Below, piece by piece: positions 63,862-64,000 of a stretch of DNA of 64,000 bases. The position numbers and the translations under genes are program-made. The notes under the pieces are model-generated. The model searched no databases and was not told where the DNA came from. It saw only the letters and a list, made by a program, of their open reading frames with translations. The DNA lies in assembly GCF_016195855.1 (NCBI RefSeq), contig NZ_JACPYU010000015.1:173124-237123 (forward strand). The letters are read 5' to 3'. Every line of letters begins with the position of its first letter. The first letter of the stretch is position 1. Origin of the DNA: Aquabacterium sp. (GTDB taxonomy: Bacteria; Pseudomonadota; Gammaproteobacteria; Burkholderiales; Burkholderiaceae_C).

Positions 63862-64000
63862 ATGAAAGTTTCAGTGGTTGGCACAGGCTATGTGGGCCTG
63901 GTGACGGGTGCATGCTTGGCCGAGATGGGCAACGACGTGCTGTGTCTGGATGTGGATCCCAACAAGATCCGCATCCTGGAAGAAGGCGGCATCCCCATCC
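63862..64000 (+). CDS. ugd: UDP-glucose 6-dehydrogenase, copy 2 (N-terminal part only)
   Basis: The first 46 codons of a ugd gene, cut by the window end. The visible NAD-binding start [20 protein letters not shown] is the same as copy 1, and the DNA is identical over all 139 visible bases. The upstream flank (CCGCCTCACATC) differs from that of copy 1. Located behind the DUF1800/DUF1501 pair with a 69-bp gap that could hold a promoter. Confidence 0.9.
   Translation, partial: MKVSVVGTGYVGLVTGACLAEMGNDVLCLDVDPNKIRILEEGGIPI

Noticed and set aside
27600..64000. Insertion sequence as cause of the ugd duplication
   Set aside because: No transposase or IS-type terminal repeats next to either copy; identity starts exactly at the start codon.
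1..64000. CRISPR arrays, tRNA or rRNA genes
   Set aside because: No regularly spaced short repeats, cloverleaf-like or rRNA-like sequence was seen on reading the window.

Overview
The window is one large exopolysaccharide / capsule-like gene region from a high-GC (about 63 % in the lines counted) Gram-negative. The gene families (EpsF/EpsG/EpsI with an exosortase of the EpsH/XrtB type, as in the methanolan locus of Methylobacillus) and the codon use suggest a betaproteobacterium, most likely Burkholderiales. That placement is inference. No rRNA, tRNA, CRISPR array, transposase or phage gene was seen.

Layout. (1) 1-8530, minus strand: polysaccharide unit A, transcribed leftwards as Wzx flippase, secreted GH99/WbsX-like protein, GT4, Wzy-like polymerase, XrtB, EpsI, EpsF, EpsG (cut by the window edge). 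(2) 8834-22021, plus strand, divergent from A: unit B, as gmd, fcl (GDP-fucose), XrtB, EpsF, EpsG, EpsI, Wzx, two GT4 enzymes, Wzy, a divergent acyltransferase-3-like protein and a PslG-like glycosidase. The last two sit in visibly lower-GC DNA. (3) 22052-31854, minus strand: lipoprotein glycosidase, acyltransferase 3, UDP-glucuronate 4-epimerase, ugd, two GT4 enzymes and a membrane-anchored copper-radical (galactose-oxidase-like) enzyme. (4) 32025-36626, plus strand: NDP-mannose-type pyrophosphorylase and a DUF1800/DUF1501 pair. (5) 36584-41791: an orphan polytopic membrane protein and a WcaI-type GT (minus), then a WcaF-type acetyltransferase, a GT2 and a GT4 (plus). (6) 41778-51877, minus strand: unit C, as EpsF, EpsG, XrtB, EpsI, three GT-type proteins, Wzy-like polymerase and Wzx. 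(7) 52028-60048, minus strand: rmlB-D-A-C, then a UPF0104 membrane protein, a HAD-UbiA fusion, and DprE1- and DprE2-like enzymes. Together the last three look like a polyprenyl-phosphate-D-arabinofuranose donor pathway. (8) 60320-64000, plus strand: a second DUF1800/DUF1501 pair, then the first 139 bp of a second ugd whose visible bases are identical to the ugd at 27920.

How it fits together. Nucleotide-sugar enzymes would supply GDP-mannose/GDP-fucose, UDP-GlcA/UDP-GalA, dTDP-rhamnose and a lipid-linked arabinofuranose. Three separate sets of flippase, polymerase, co-polymerase (EpsF) and ATPase/kinase (EpsG) imply three parallel Wzx/Wzy-type assembly lines, each with its own exosortase and EpsI. 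Secreted hydrolases and a copper oxidase could trim or modify the products. No initiating sugar-phosphate transferase, outer-membrane exporter (Wza/EpsE type) or PEP-CTERM substrate is encoded here, so those must lie elsewhere.

The points most worth a second look are the three differently ordered exosortase modules, the duplicated DUF1800/DUF1501 pairs, the arabinofuranose-type pathway in a Gram-negative EPS locus, the MshEN-like N-terminus on the EpsG kinases, the copper-radical oxidase, and the identical inverted ugd copies 36 kb apart.
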